From: Gnetum montanum
Taxonomy: Eukaryota > Streptophyta > Gnetopsida > Gnetales > Gnetaceae
Length of the DNA stretch: 41,348 nucleotides
Direction of reading: 5' to 3'
Assembly: GCA_015680685.1 (NCBI GenBank)
Contig: MNCI01023529.1
Location: 106,441-147,788, forward strand
The position numbers were made by a program, and so were the translations under genes. A model generated the notes under the pieces. That model was not told the origin of the DNA, did no database searches, and was given only the letters and a program-made list of their open reading frames with translations. Below, piece after piece: positions 12,330 to 22,956 of the stretch (the first letter of the stretch is position 1; each line of letters opens with the position of its first letter).

Positions 12330-13960
12330 CCCCAGTAACCTCAACATGGATGTTATAACCTAAGATGGATGTTATAACCCCAATGTCGGTGAAATTTCTA
12401 TATACTATTTTTAGTAATTGGAATGGTTTTGGTACCTTGAGGGTATCAAAAATTACCATACATAGACACTTGCAACACTTGTACATGACATCAATCTATA
12501 AGTAATTAGGATAGAAATTTGCAACAAAATTTATGGCCTTGAAAGTTATAAAAATAAAGATCCAACACCATGAAAAGATTCCACTTTTTGGCATTGAAGA
12601 GATTTTTAGATTCATTGCAAGCACAAATATTTTGAGAGCAAATTTTAATGTGGATCCCATAGCCATTTTTACCACTTTTACCCCCTTAAGATTGTGTGTG
12701 ATTTTGTGGTAATGTTGAGAAACCTGGACATCAAGACACTTAGCATGGATCTTCTTGGTAGCCCAAAACCTCCACACATCTTATCCCCTACACAAATAAT
12801 GTTGTAGATCTAGTGAGGAGTGTAGTAAGGTTCTACAATTTCGGGAGTTCTGGAGCATCTAGATTGCAGAGTTGACTGTGGATTTCAAAGCTACCAATTT
12901 TAATGGTTTCCACCCCAACAAAGTGAACCCTATGCTTCCTTAGGAACATCTTATACACATTTTTTGAATCCTCTTTATTTTTATCAAAATAAAGTTTACA
13001 GTTCTATTTCTTGTGCAAGCTAGAGCATAATTGTTTTGCCTATTATGTGCATTTATTTTTAGATCTACATTGAATTTTTAGTTTGTTACCCCTGTTGATA
13101 CTCTATAAGTCCCTGGGTGATTGACAAGATTGTCTAGGGTACCTTGGATCCTATTTTTTGAAGGTTGAGCTTATAGTTATCCTAGCTAGGATCTTTGGTT
13201 TTTTCTAGTGACCAAATTTTCTAGTCACTATAGTTTTTGATTGCTAGAGGAAGGGCCTTCACCAAAATTTTGTGTTCCATCCTATTAGCCAATGTAGAAA
13301 TGTTGTCTGTAAGAATAAAAAAACTTTTAAAATTGCATAAAATACCTTTGAACTTTTTAAAATATTTTTCTATCACAAAATCCAATGCTACCATCCATCC
13401 CCTTGCCACCAAAACCAAGTGTGGATTTTGCAGGTGGTTTAGGTTTTGGGAAAAATTTTCACAACAATTGTTGAAAATTTTAAAGTTAGCATTGGTGATT
13501 CTATCATCAAAAACCTCATACCCCTCTATTGTGAAAATTTCATAGCAAAGCCAACATGGATGTCATAACCCCCACTGTGGATGTCATACCCAATGTAGTA
13601 GTTTGGGTTTTGGTAGAAAATTCACAGCAATTGCTAGACATTTTAAAAGCTAATTTGGCTATTATACCCTTAGCGTGGGTGTCATATCCCTAGTGTGGTT
13701 GTCATACCCCTAGACCATCCAAACCATCCCTATTGTGAAATTGTTCAGCAAAGCTAGCATTGGTCCTTCTCTAAACATCAATGTAGCCATTGAAAAATAA
13801 AATTTCACATTCACTTATTTCAAAAAGAACATTGTTTTGGCCAAGAGGGGGAAACCAAAATATAGTGCAAGTGGGTAACATAATTGTTAGCAACTTACCT
13901 CCTTACCACCCTTTAGTGTAGCTCCTATTGGCAAAGCCAACATAGTTGGGCGTTTTAACA
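12330..13960. repeat. Region with dispersed GGATGTCATAACCCC motif and a ~170-bp partial duplication
   Basis: The word GGATGT(T/C)ATAACC(C) or close variants occurs in clusters at about 12345-12385, 13553-13595 and 13670-13712, spaced roughly 20 bp within a cluster. Two degenerate copies of a ~170-bp block start near 13436 and 13603 (each begins GTTTNGGTTTTGG and ends with a GCAAAGCNANCAT stretch). No coding frame is supported. It could be the LTR or leader of the gag fragment at 14195, as other elements here carry such arrays in those places, but no PBS was found. Confidence 0.45.
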
Positions 13961-14194
13961 CAATATTGCTACATTATTCTCAAGTGCAGGGTATATCCCC
14001 TATCACCACAACTTACATTGCACTTGTAGTTGCAGTCTACCACACTTTCTAGCCATAACCCTCTTGCATGTTAGGAAATTTTTCTTATTGGAAATTCTAT
14101 TTAATTACTTAATTATAAACTTTATTAAACAGAATTTAGGCTAGTGAGAATGTCTTTCAACTGATCAACTATCCTACCCCTTAACCTGAAAAAT

Positions 14195-14741
14195 ATGACA
14201 TCCAACCAAGATGTAGGTCATGTCTATGACCCAAAAGACCCTATAGTTATAGAACAAAGATAATCACTTAGGCAAATAGGAAAAAACCTAGATTTTATAG
14301 TCATTAATGAGGAGTTCTATAACTTCCTCTGTGCTAAGATACAAGCTGGTCTTTTGATACCATGCTTCAAATCTAATGCTAGGAGCCAATTCAAAATCAT
14401 ACACTAGGATGGGAAAGAATGCACCCCATCTGTTGATGACCAAATCCCCCTTACAAAATTTTATGCATAAATGATCATACAACTCATAGAGGTTGATGAG
14501 TTTAGTGAGGGAATTAGCTCAGAGGATTTCTAGGAAGAGCATAATGAGTTTGAGGTTGAATTAGAGTCAGAAAACTTCATTGGGAGTCTTTTCCAATGTT
14601 CAAATCCCCAACAACTGCACCGAACTCCATGTCTCTTACCTTATCGATGGGACAAGTCCCTCGGCCCAAATCTCCTCCTATTCATCCTACCATGTTTGGG
14701 TCCACAACCATCATTTCCACAAACTAGAGAGAACCCATGTC
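14195..14741 (+). pseudogene. Tat-type gag N-terminal fragment (probably element C)
   Basis: From ATG at 14195 one phase runs 546 bp to the N at 14742, interrupted by only four stops (in the QR*SL, IIH*DG, FYA*MI and EDF*EE contexts). It reads MTSNQDVGHVYDPKDP, then EFYNFLCAKIQAGL, FKIIH and LTKFYA. The same order (an E-x-Y-x-F-x-x-x-KIQA block, then an I-H block, then a P-LS/LT block) is seen in the N-terminal part of element B's gag on the minus strand near 36000-36130, so it is read as a related gag N-terminus. Its C-terminal continuation may be the gag at 18140-19215, separated by element D. The minus-strand ORF at 14288-14482 is a shadow. Confidence 0.5.
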
Positions 14742-14742
14742 N
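14742..14742. other. Single ambiguous base, probable assembly join
   Basis: One N separates a plus-strand gag fragment on its left from a minus-strand ORF on its right, both cut at this point. Two other single Ns in the window (29401, 29454) also mark a wrong join, so the N probably stands for a gap of unknown size. Confidence 0.6.
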
Positions 14743-15121
14743 AAGCTAAAGCTAATTCAAACATGTGAATATATTCTTCAGCTAAATAAGCTTTTCCAGG
14801 AATAAAAGGCTCAGGAAAATATTTGTAAACTACCTTAGGAATATCATTGTAATTTTGAAATCCTAATGGTGTAACTCCTTGCCAAGGATTTGCCATCCTA
14901 TTCCTTTGAAATATTGAACTCTTAGACTTTCTAGATCTTCTCTTACGAATTGATAAACCAGATATAATGGGTGATCTTCTTGATCTTCTAGTTTTCACTC
15001 CACTACTTGTTCCCAATTCAGAAACTTTCTTTTGTTCTTCTTCTGATGAAGAATCAGTCTTAGAATCTAGAATATCTTTTAAAACTCCTAAATTTTCCAA
15101 ACTATGAAATTTCTTGGTCAT
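14743..15121 (-). CDS. Element D first ORF, 3'-truncated (gag or ORF1), unrecognised
   Basis: An uninterrupted minus-strand frame begins at ATG 15121 (MTKKFHSLENLG), about 93 bases downstream of the element D PBS, and is cut at the N at 14742 after about 126 codons. It is rich in Ser and Glu (SSSEEEQKK), then strongly basic (KTRRSRRSP, RKRRSRKSK), then has an aromatic part (NPWQGVTPLGF, YKYFPEPFIPGKAY) ending in AEEYIHMFELAL. Position just after the PBS and the basic segments suit a gag N-terminus or the extra ORF1 known upstream of gag in Ogre-like elements. I do not recognise the family. It is unusual here in having no stops, so element D may be the youngest insertion. Confidence 0.55.
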
Positions 15122-15213
15122 GAACTGAAAATAGTATCTAATTCTTACGCCTTACAAATAATTGTTGATGTACTGAACGTATAAGGCTTACGAACCTAGA
15201 GGCTTAATTTTCA

Positions 15214-15231
15214 GCCCTCCTTCTAGCGCTA
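15214..15231 (-). other. Element D primer-binding site
   Basis: On the minus strand the sequence is TAGCGCTAGAAGGAGGGC, 7 bases after the LTR end at 15239. Its reverse complement ends in TA where a tRNA would have CCA, so one G>A change from TGGCGCTAG is inferred. Element B has the sister sequence TGGCACTAGAAGGAGG in the same place. The tRNA involved is not recognised. Confidence 0.65.
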
Positions 15232-15238
15232 AAAGAAC

Positions 15239-17300
15239 TGTTGGCGACCCTTTGGGATGTGACCGCCAACGAGTGTTCTCGAATAGGATTTAGGTGCCTG
15301 CTGGTCTCTGGCAACACCAAGGCCCAAATACCTCCAAATAACTCAGTAGTTAATGTGAGTATGTGTGTGTGTTGTTGCGGCGTGCGGTTGTATGAAATGT
15401 GACAATTTCGTTGTGTGTGAACTACAAATGACTTACTTTAAAGAGATTCAACCAACTTTGTCCAGTACTGTGAGTTATTGAAAGTTTCCTATTTTGTTCA
15501 ACTACCTAGTCTACATGGTCCTTATAATACCTGCTTGTAACAAGTAAAATTTTGCAAAAACATTTGAGCACAAATCCAAAAATCTACTCCTAATTTTCCC
15601 CAGAGAAAGAGGTAGTTCCACAAGAAAACTAGAAATAGAGCAAGATTCAATGGAAATAGACAGAAAAGAAAACAAAGGAGAGTTGTGTGAATCTCAAATA
15701 TTTAAACAAGGTAAAATGACACGAGTAAAAACTTCGCAATAAAGCTATCCCAAATTCAATATCTACAAATTGTTCAAACTTCCAAGGCTCAACCAAGCAA
15801 TATCTTCAAGACAATCCTATTGTGCTACCAAAAATTGCTGCGTAAGCTACCACGTACGAGACTCCACTTTGACTAGACAATAGATGCCATCAATTGCATT
15901 CAAACAGAACCTTTAAAAGACTTGACAATTTCTGATTGAAATAACACGGAAAATCACTTTAAAGATAAAGAAGCTATTCTGGTCCCATCAAAGTACCAAA
16001 GATTTTCTGAACCCTCTCGGCTACTAAATTGTTCCACGGTGTGACTACAAATAGAGGCTCTCTTCCAACAACCCAATAGCAGTTCCCAAACGTTGCTCAC
16101 TAACGAAATTTACTACTAAAATGCTCTTAAAGCTTTTAAACACAAGCACTTCTATGGCAAAATTGTAATAGAAATTTCTATCGGGTAACAAGAACAATAA
16201 GAGCAATCTAAAAATCCCAAAATTACTTGCCAAGGATGATACTATCTAAACCACTAGCTAAGCAATTTAAACAAAACAAAAAATGAAATGCATAACTCAC
16301 AGGACCATGACAAAGAGGCTGAAATCTTTATTCTAGCAAATCATCTTGCAAACCATCTTCTTTACAAATCTTCCAAGTGTGATGTGTGAGACCCAATGTG
16401 ATTCCCCTTGACCCTTGAAGCCTATTTATAGGATTCCAAGGAAGTTACAATTTCAAAATATCCCACAAATATCTCAAAAATATCTCTCCTAACTTTTCTC
16501 TCAAGTAACTTGACTAACCAATTAGAAAATTTCTTGCCCAACAAGTTAGGAGGTTACTTGTCCAACAAGTTAGGTAAGTTACAACAATATTGGGTGGTTT
16601 CAACCAAAAAAGAGATAAAAGCTACAATGGACAAGTGTAATATTCAATCGCCAAGTGTCTTCCTTCAATTGTCAAGTGTCTTCATCTAGTTGCCAAGTGT
16701 CTTCATCTAGTTAACAAGTGTCTTCATGGAGATAAACAAGTTGTAGGTGACAAGTGTCCCATGCAAGTGACAAGTGGCCTTGGTGGTGGTTACAATATTA
16801 TTAAAATATAATTTCTAAAATACATAGGAATATAAGCTATAGTGGCAACTTACTTCATACATATATATATCTTTTTAATTTTGCCTCTTCTAAATGAGAT
16901 GTCAAGTCTTTTAAGTGGTGTATAAGACTTCCCAAAAAATGAGATTCTCCTCTTCCTAGGAAAAATATCCCAAAAATATTTCAAAAATATCTCCCCTATC
17001 TTCTCTCTTAAGTAATTTGACTAACCAATCAGAGGATTACTTGTCCAATAAGCTAGGAGAAAATTATGTGATTTAGGAAGTTAAGAAGGATACATAAAAT
17101 GAGGAGCATTTTATGCTAACTTTAATGTGACTTTAAATGGAATAATCAATATGGCAAATTTTTAATAGGTAATGACTTTATAATAATGTTTTTAAAGCAA
17201 GCTTTTCTAAAACAAGACTCCATATTATATGTATTATGTAATTTGTTTTAGATCACTAGGCGAATCTAGCTTAAAATTTTGAATTCTAAGTGCCACTAAG
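15239..17300 (-). repeat. Element D 5' LTR (right edge uncertain)
   Basis: The left edge TGTTGGCGACC is exact because the same sequence begins the partial LTR at 41208 and stays collinear for about 140 bp. The PBS to its left makes this the downstream end of a minus-strand 5' LTR. On the minus strand TATAAATAGG (16431-16440) is a strong TATA box. Upstream of it, in U3, is a 21-bp tandem repeat (CAAGTGTCTTCATCTAGTTG type, 16649-16728). A ~100-bp block at 16474-16573 recurs at 16974-17072. The right edge was not identified; 17300 is only where the sequence character changes. Confidence 0.55.
16431..16440 (-). promoter_or_regulatory. Element D LTR TATA box
   Basis: TATAAATAGG on the minus strand, a near-consensus plant TATA box. 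It predicts transcript initiation about 30 bases to the left and places the boundary between U3 and R near 16400. Confidence 0.6.
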
Positions 17301-18139
17301 CTTAACATAGAAATATAATATAACCTCCACGTTATTGGTGGTAGTGGTAGTTAACTAAATTTTCTCTTGCATCCCGATAATTGTAGCTAAAATTCGGAAT
17401 GTCCTGGAATACGAAACCGAAGGCGAAGCCACCGATCCTGCAACTAATTCATCATACCAAAAATTGTTACCAACAACTGCCGCACATGAGAAGGCTCAGC
17501 CGCCGTATAGGGAACATTGCTGCATCGAAGGTGTTAACATCGGGCATGGTTATCGCCGATTTGTTGCTGTGTTCTGTTTGTTGTTTTTTTTCCTGCAGTG
17601 CATTTGTGCATGCGTGGGATTGAACCCAAGAAAAACGTAGATTTCGGTTTGGGTTTTTTTTATGCATCCTGCGTTTGCGTTGGTGCTGCCGTTATTGTTC
17701 TAAGTTGCCTTTGTGCACCCATTGCCTACGTGTTTTGTGGGAGTCATTTCCTGAATTAACCCTGCCGAAACAGACCCATGAATTCCCAAGAATGCCCAAA
17801 TAGAATCTGTGAATAGGTCCACGATTTTCTGCAAATTTTGGAGCAAATTAGGGCCACATTTTTCTACAAATTAGGGCCACAATTTTCTACAAATTAGGGC
17901 CACGATTTTCAGCAAATTAGGGCCGCAATTCATTTGCAAAAGAATTCGTGTTGGTATGCCATGCCCAGGAATTCCATTTTTCGGTTTGTTGTACCGCGTG
18001 AGTGAACGTCCAAACCGTGTACTGAAATATTTGCATTTTTCAACATATTTAATCTCCTTTGAAAGGTAACGGATGCTTGATGATATTGCCAATTTTTGCT
18101 TCAAATTTACTTCACATCAAACCTATCATCTCATTAAAA
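17301..18139. other. GC-richer unassigned DNA with a 23-bp tandem array
   Basis: 17390-17760 is richer in G and C than its neighbours and has short ORFs on both strands (17399-17623 plus, 17467-17667 minus) without recognisable motifs. At about 17843-17935 four imperfect copies of CAAATTAGGGCCACAATTTT plus three bases occur in tandem. Origin unknown: it could be the remaining U3 of element D, a host exon fragment or another insertion. Confidence 0.4.
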
Positions 18140-19215
18140 TTTTAATTTACTCCACAAAGCTTTAACATGCTCTCAGCCCTTGAATATAACTTTGATAATT
18201 CTTGTAACTTACCAAACTCAAAGCCCTGAATCTTACTGTTCCATGAAATGGCCAAAATGTGCCAACAGTATTGAACCTTGGCTAGAGGTTTCATCTCTTC
18301 CTTGAGGACTTGATTAACTAATTTTTCAACCACTTTAGATACAAATTAAAGCTAGATGCCACATTGGATCAATTGATGAAGGTGAAGTAAGGGCCACTTG
18401 AATTAGTCAAAAGGTTCATTCATAGGTGGAACTTAATACTTAATGAGATTCCAAAGACTATTATTAAAACTTACCTCTTGGCTATGTACAAGGGAGTAGT
18501 AAATGACTTCATTAAGTTAAAGCTCTACTACTTAGAGCTTTGGTCGCTAAACCAAGCCTTTTCACAAACTAGGAATATCAAGGAGGTAGTTGAGGCAAGC
18601 AACGATTTGGCATATGTTGCCTATAAAAAGCAATAGGTGATGAGGGATAGCAATAAAACCAAGCAAGAACATACAACTATGGTTGTAGTAGATAAAGACT
18701 CAAAACAAGGAGAGAGATAATAATCACCATCATGCAATGCATCTTCCAACTCATCCCAACCATCCACTTCCTCAATTCCAAATCAACCAAGACCAAACTT
18801 TGGATAGAAAGATAGGTCTAAGTACACTAGGTTTCCAATGAAGCCCTTTGAGCTTCTAGAACAATTACTTAAAGACAACCATATACAACATAAGTAACTA
18901 TTTGAAGAGGCTCGTAATAGGCACGATCATCTTTGTGACATAGCTAGAGACCCAATGAAAGGTACCAAAGATGATCCCAAGCTACCAAAGTACTTTAGAC
19001 TAGATAGGTACTACCATTATCATAAAATGGCTAGTCATGACACTAATTTTTGTCTAGCATTAAAGGATGACATATAGAAGATGATAGACTATGGAGAGTT
19101 GGTGTTGAATGAGCCTCATTCAAAGAAACCAAATGTTCTTATCCTTGTAGGGAACAACTGTTAAGGTGCCACTGTAGCTCCAAAACACAAAGCTGAGAGA
19201 GCCCTTTGTCATATG
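18140..19215 (+). pseudogene. Element C gag (proximal part), Tat-type
   Basis: Read on the plus strand with stops and at least one frameshift. From about 18330 it gives HFRYKLKLDATLDQLM, then FIHRWNLILNEIPK, NDFIKLKLYYLELWSLNQAF and, near 19005-19060, a knuckle-like YYHYHKMASHDTNFC followed by LALKDDI. Each block has a counterpart in element B's gag (FKYNLKPEAMLDNLI, FIQRWSASLNELHE, NDFIKSKLYYLKPYTLSQAF, FCEYHQQPSHGTEYF), so C and B are relatives. Element B is inserted at 19220 and C resumes at 38642. The minus-strand ORF at 18142-18333 is a shadow of this gag. Confidence 0.75.
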
Positions 19216-19220
19216 GGTAC
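19216..19220. other. Element B target-site duplication, left copy (GGTAC)
   Basis: GGTAC directly precedes the TGTACTGACC end of element B and recurs at 38637-38641 directly after it. The inverted copy of the same C sequence near 40725, which lacks element B, reads straight through this point, confirming an insertion with a 5-bp duplication. Confidence 0.9.
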
Positions 19221-21202
19221 TGTACTGACCTAAATCATCGGTGTAAGGCTGGAAGAAAATAGACACTAAAAGATCGTTGGGTAGGAACAATTGACCCTGC
19301 CTTCACTTGATGAAAAGCTAGAAAAGGAAATGAAAGTAGAGTGCCTTGGATGGTCTGCACACAAATCAACCAAAGACTTCCCCGAGTGTAAACTATGGTT
19401 TGCGCTAGGGTTATCGTAAACGGTATCTTAAAACGTGTAAAATATGTATAAAATGTAAACATAAGACATAAAAAGAATGTAAACTAAACTAAACATGTAA
19501 ATTGAATGTAAAAAGAATGTAAATAGAGAATAATGGAAATAATGTTTGGTTGGCAAAATGAAAGAAATTATATTTCTTAGAAAAGATGTGTACTAGTCAA
19601 AGCGTAGCTATGTGTGGATGGAAAGTCAAAAACCTAGCCCTAGGGTGATGTGACGTGATGATGTGATGGTGTGAGAAGTGCTTGGATGCTAGGAGTCAAG
19701 TGTGCTGAGTACCCAAGGATCGCTGGTTCTGTATCTTCTCAGAATTGCTAGTCTCTCTTTGATTATCCCTTGCAATTTATGTGAATTGATAGGGTATTTA
19801 TAGGGTTGGGTTGGGATCAAGCACAAAATTCAAGAATGGAATCAATAGCTGGGAGATGAGAGGAAAGTAGATCTAGTGACATGTGTCCAATGGACAGTTA
19901 TGCTTAGGTTGGATGCGTGCTGACGAGAGTTGGATCTGTGTCGGACAGTTGTGCATGAGTTGGATGTGTGTCGGCAAGCTACGTTCTTGACCAGGTACAT
20001 TGCATTTTACAATTTATGGATTATTCAAGCCCATGAAAGTAAATTTAATTTATACATGAGGGCCTAACATGGCCACACATGTGGATTTACAATGAAATGT
20101 ACAACAAGAGAAATTCGACCCCTGCTCACTTGACCATGGACTAACTGCTCTAGGATGTCGAGATGTCGATTTGAGGCTGCTCGAGACATCTTTGTTTGAC
20201 TAGGGCTTCCAACATGAGTTGTCTAGGCTTCCACGTGTCTTTAGCATGCATTTGAAGAATCTTTGTGCAAGCGTGACTGACAGTCATGCTGGGCGTAACC
20301 CCAGTGTGACCTAAGCGTGAGTCACACTGGGTAGTCAAGCTGGGTGTGACCTCAGCGTGACCTGAGCATGAGGTAGGAAAAATGTAATTTTTAACACCAA
20401 ATTTGGAATTTTTGAAGTCTATTTTTAAGCACAACTGGTACTTGCCTGTGTGTGATCTGGATCTGGAAATTGGAGTTCGAATGTGTTTTATTTGGAGCCT
20501 GTTTTGAATAGGTCACGCTATGGTCATGCCCAGCGTGACCTCAAAAACTTGTAATTTTGAGCTGAAATCTGGAATTTTTAAAGGCTGGGATCCATAGTTA
20601 TCAATAGTGGACACTAAGGACGACTTGCACCCTTGAAATCAAGTCATTTTGACTCAATTTTGGGGCTCTAAAAGTTGGTCACGTTGTGGTCGGACCCAAC
20701 ATGATTGCCTAGCGTGACCTATAGTGTGACCTCAAAAACTTGTAATTTTGAGCTAAAATATGACATTTTTGAAAGTTGGGACTCATAGTTATCAATAGTG
20801 GACCTTGAGATGACTTGCACCCTTGAAATCAAGTTGTTTTGACTCAGATTTAAGGCTCTAAATGTTGGTCAAACTGGAGTCATGCTCAGCGTGACCTGCA
20901 ATGTGACCTCAAAAACTGCATCATTTGATTTGAAATTTGAACTCTTGAATGCTGAAACTTGGAGTGGACATCAGTGGTTCTTGAGGATAGCTTACACCTT
21001 CAGATTTGGACTGTTTTGACTTGATTGTGAAGTTTTTGGAGTTGCTCATGCTGAGGGCAAGCTAGCTTGACAGTGTGATCAAGCTGGCTTAAGAAAGTTG
21101 GATTTGAGTTTCATGCCTTAGTCAAATTTTTCTTTCTGAATACTTAAAAGGGCTTAATTAATTTTCATTTTAAGGTTCTAAGCTGAAATTAGTGGTGTTT
21201 CA
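19221..21202 (-). repeat. Element B 3' LTR (left copy)
   Basis: Begins TGTACTGACC on the plus strand and ends in GTGTTTCA, giving intact TG/CA ends. It is collinear with 36656-38636. On the minus strand the order is U3 (with many GGTCAC/GTGACC words), TATA box at 19795-19804, then R-U5. The minus ORFs at 19235-19462 and 20150-20434 lie inside it and are not genes. Confidence 0.92.
19795..19804 (-). promoter_or_regulatory. TATA box of element B left LTR
   Basis: CCTATAAATA on the minus strand, conserved at 37241-37250 in the other LTR despite many differences around it, with the same flanking GGGTTGGG on the plus strand. It supports minus-strand transcription. Confidence 0.65.
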
Positions 21203-21218
21203 TTGGCCCCTCTTTGTT
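21203..21218 (-). other. Element B polypurine tract
   Basis: On the minus strand AACAAAGAGGGGCCAA abuts the TG of the left (3') LTR. Purine-rich core AAAGAGGGG; the position agrees with a plus-strand primer. Confidence 0.7.
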
Positions 21219-22384
21219 GAGGTTTAGAGGAGTTCACTTGAGAGGTGTCAACAAAGAAGTGCAAAACACCATGAACAAAAAAGTATTAAACATTAACCAT
21301 TAGCCCTTGGATGGATGTCATTGCACCATTTCCAAAAGTACATGGGATTGGGGAAATACAGTTTAAGATGTAAGGGAAGGGGATTGGTTGTAACCAGAGG
21401 AAGCCAAGAGTTGGTCAATGGTGAAAATTGCTATTGGAATTTGTGGCAGAGGAATGCTCTCTTGTGAAGAAGTTACGTCATTGGTCCTTGTCAACAGTAA
21501 GGTTTTTAGCAGACTCAGAACGAAGATATAGGAGGTGCATTCTTTGGAGAAATGAGACTCTTATAGAGTACTTGTGGGGCCCATTGTAAATAGCCAAAGA
21601 CACACGATGATGTGCAACATAGTCTCTTTGAGACACGAGGGTAACTGTTTTTCAAGACAATTGCCTTATCACTTGGGGCTTGTATGAGAATGGCCAATAG
21701 TCTTTTTTTAATGATGTCAACGAGGTTACGAAGACCTTTTTCATGCATTTTTCTCTTTAACCCTTTTGTTCTTTTTTTTTTGTTTTTGCTTTATTTTATC
21801 TTTTCCTTTTCTTTCATTTTTCTTTCTCGGTCTTTTTTAAAGAGCTTGCTTTTTGTGCCATGCTTGTGTTTGAGCACTTGCATTTTGCATCATGTACTGT
21901 GTATCATTGCAACTTTCTTAGAGAGCTTCAGTGTGCAATAATGTATCAAGAGTTTTGAGCTGAATGGAATGTATCTAGGGGTGTAATTGAATAGGATAAA
22001 GCGGCATGATGGGGAAATAGGGTATGTATCAGTAGTCAGGAATGTACTTATGAATGAATTGATTAACCTAGTTACGTGCATTAGGAAGAATATGATACCT
22101 TGTCATAACGATGAATTACATCCATGTACGAACACCTTAGGAGCATCATCCTACAAACACAACTCCAAGAAGACAAGAAAACCACAAATGAAATAGTCAG
22201 CTAAGCACTCTAAACAAGGAGATGGAGTTATCACGTGCAATTTTCAAAGAAGATAGAATCATGAACAACATCAGTTTCATTAAGGCCCATGAGACAACTC
22301 ATGCAACAAGTCTTTGCAGAATATGTATAGCCAATTGTAGCAACACATCTTTTCAAGTTTTGCCTGGTGGTCAGGGACGTCTTT
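21219..22384. other. Element B 3' untranslated spacer
   Basis: About 1.2 kb between the tandem array and the 3' LTR, with no open frame that continues pol. Plus-strand 21684-21941 is open but is a poly-T/CTTTT tract giving a Phe-rich string. Long 3' untranslated regions are usual in Tat-branch elements. Confidence 0.55.
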
Positions 22385-22938
22385 AGTTTATAGTCTTAGC
22401 GGACTGTTGGAGGTTATTTTCATGTTGTAACCCCTTGGATGGTACCAGTTTAGCATCATAGCTGATGGTGCATTGATAATTTATAGTCACAGTAGACTGT
22501 GAAGAGGCAAACTAGTTTATAGTCTTAGTGGACTCTGGATGCTAGTTTTATGTCATGGCAAATGGATGTAGTAGTTTAGTGTCATACCGGACAGAGCTCT
22601 ATGGTATCAGTTTTAAGTCATGATGCTAGGACTATGCTATGGTATCAGTTTTAAGTCATGATGCCAAGACTTCGCTATGGCATCAGTTTTAAGTCATGAT
22701 GCCACGACTACTCTGTGGTATCAGTTTTAAGTCATGATGCTAGGACTGCTCTATGGTATCAGTTTTAAGTCATGATGCCAGGACTGCTCTATGGTATCAG
22801 TTTTAAGTCATGATGCTAGGACTACTCTGTGGTATCAGTTTTAAGTCATGATGCTAGGACTATGCTATGGTATCAGTTTTAAGTCATGATGCCAAGACTT
22901 CGCTATGGCATCAGTTTTAAGTCATGATGCCAGGACTA
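22385..22938. repeat. 38-bp tandem array in element B 3' UTR with higher-order structure
   Basis: Nine copies of a 38-bp unit (core CAGTTTTAAGTCATGATGC) run from about 22599 to 22938 at exact 38-bp spacing. Copies 1 and 2 carry the variants CTAGGACTATGC and CCAAGACTTCGC, and copies 7 and 8 repeat this pair, so a six-unit (228-bp) block was duplicated. Before 22599 are older, diverged units (AGTTTATAGTCTTAGCGGAC and similar) with irregular spacing. The array begins just past the integrase stop, where Tat-branch elements are known to carry hypervariable tandem repeats. Confidence 0.85.
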
Positions 22939-22956
22939 CGACATACCTCAAATTTG

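Noticed and set aside
13221-13545. Overlapping ORFs of 65 and 102 codons on both strands
   Set aside because: No recognised motif; they lie in the repeat-bearing 12330-13960 region, and both strands being open suggests composition, not coding.
18142-18333. Minus-strand 63-codon ORF
   Set aside because: The plus strand here reads a frameshifted element C gag that aligns by eye with element B gag.
21684-21941. Plus-strand Phe-rich ORF resembling a membrane protein
   Set aside because: It is a TTTTC-type low-complexity tract in the element B 3' UTR.
22599-22938. CRISPR-like array of direct repeats
   Set aside because: Units are contiguous 38-bp tandem copies with variable bases inside the unit, not constant repeats with unique spacers, and the context is a plant retrotransposon.
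22599-22938. TGGTATCAG in each 38-bp unit, resembling the tRNA-iMet primer site
   Set aside because: Only nine bases match, the site lies in the 3' UTR away from an LTR end, and element B uses a different PBS.
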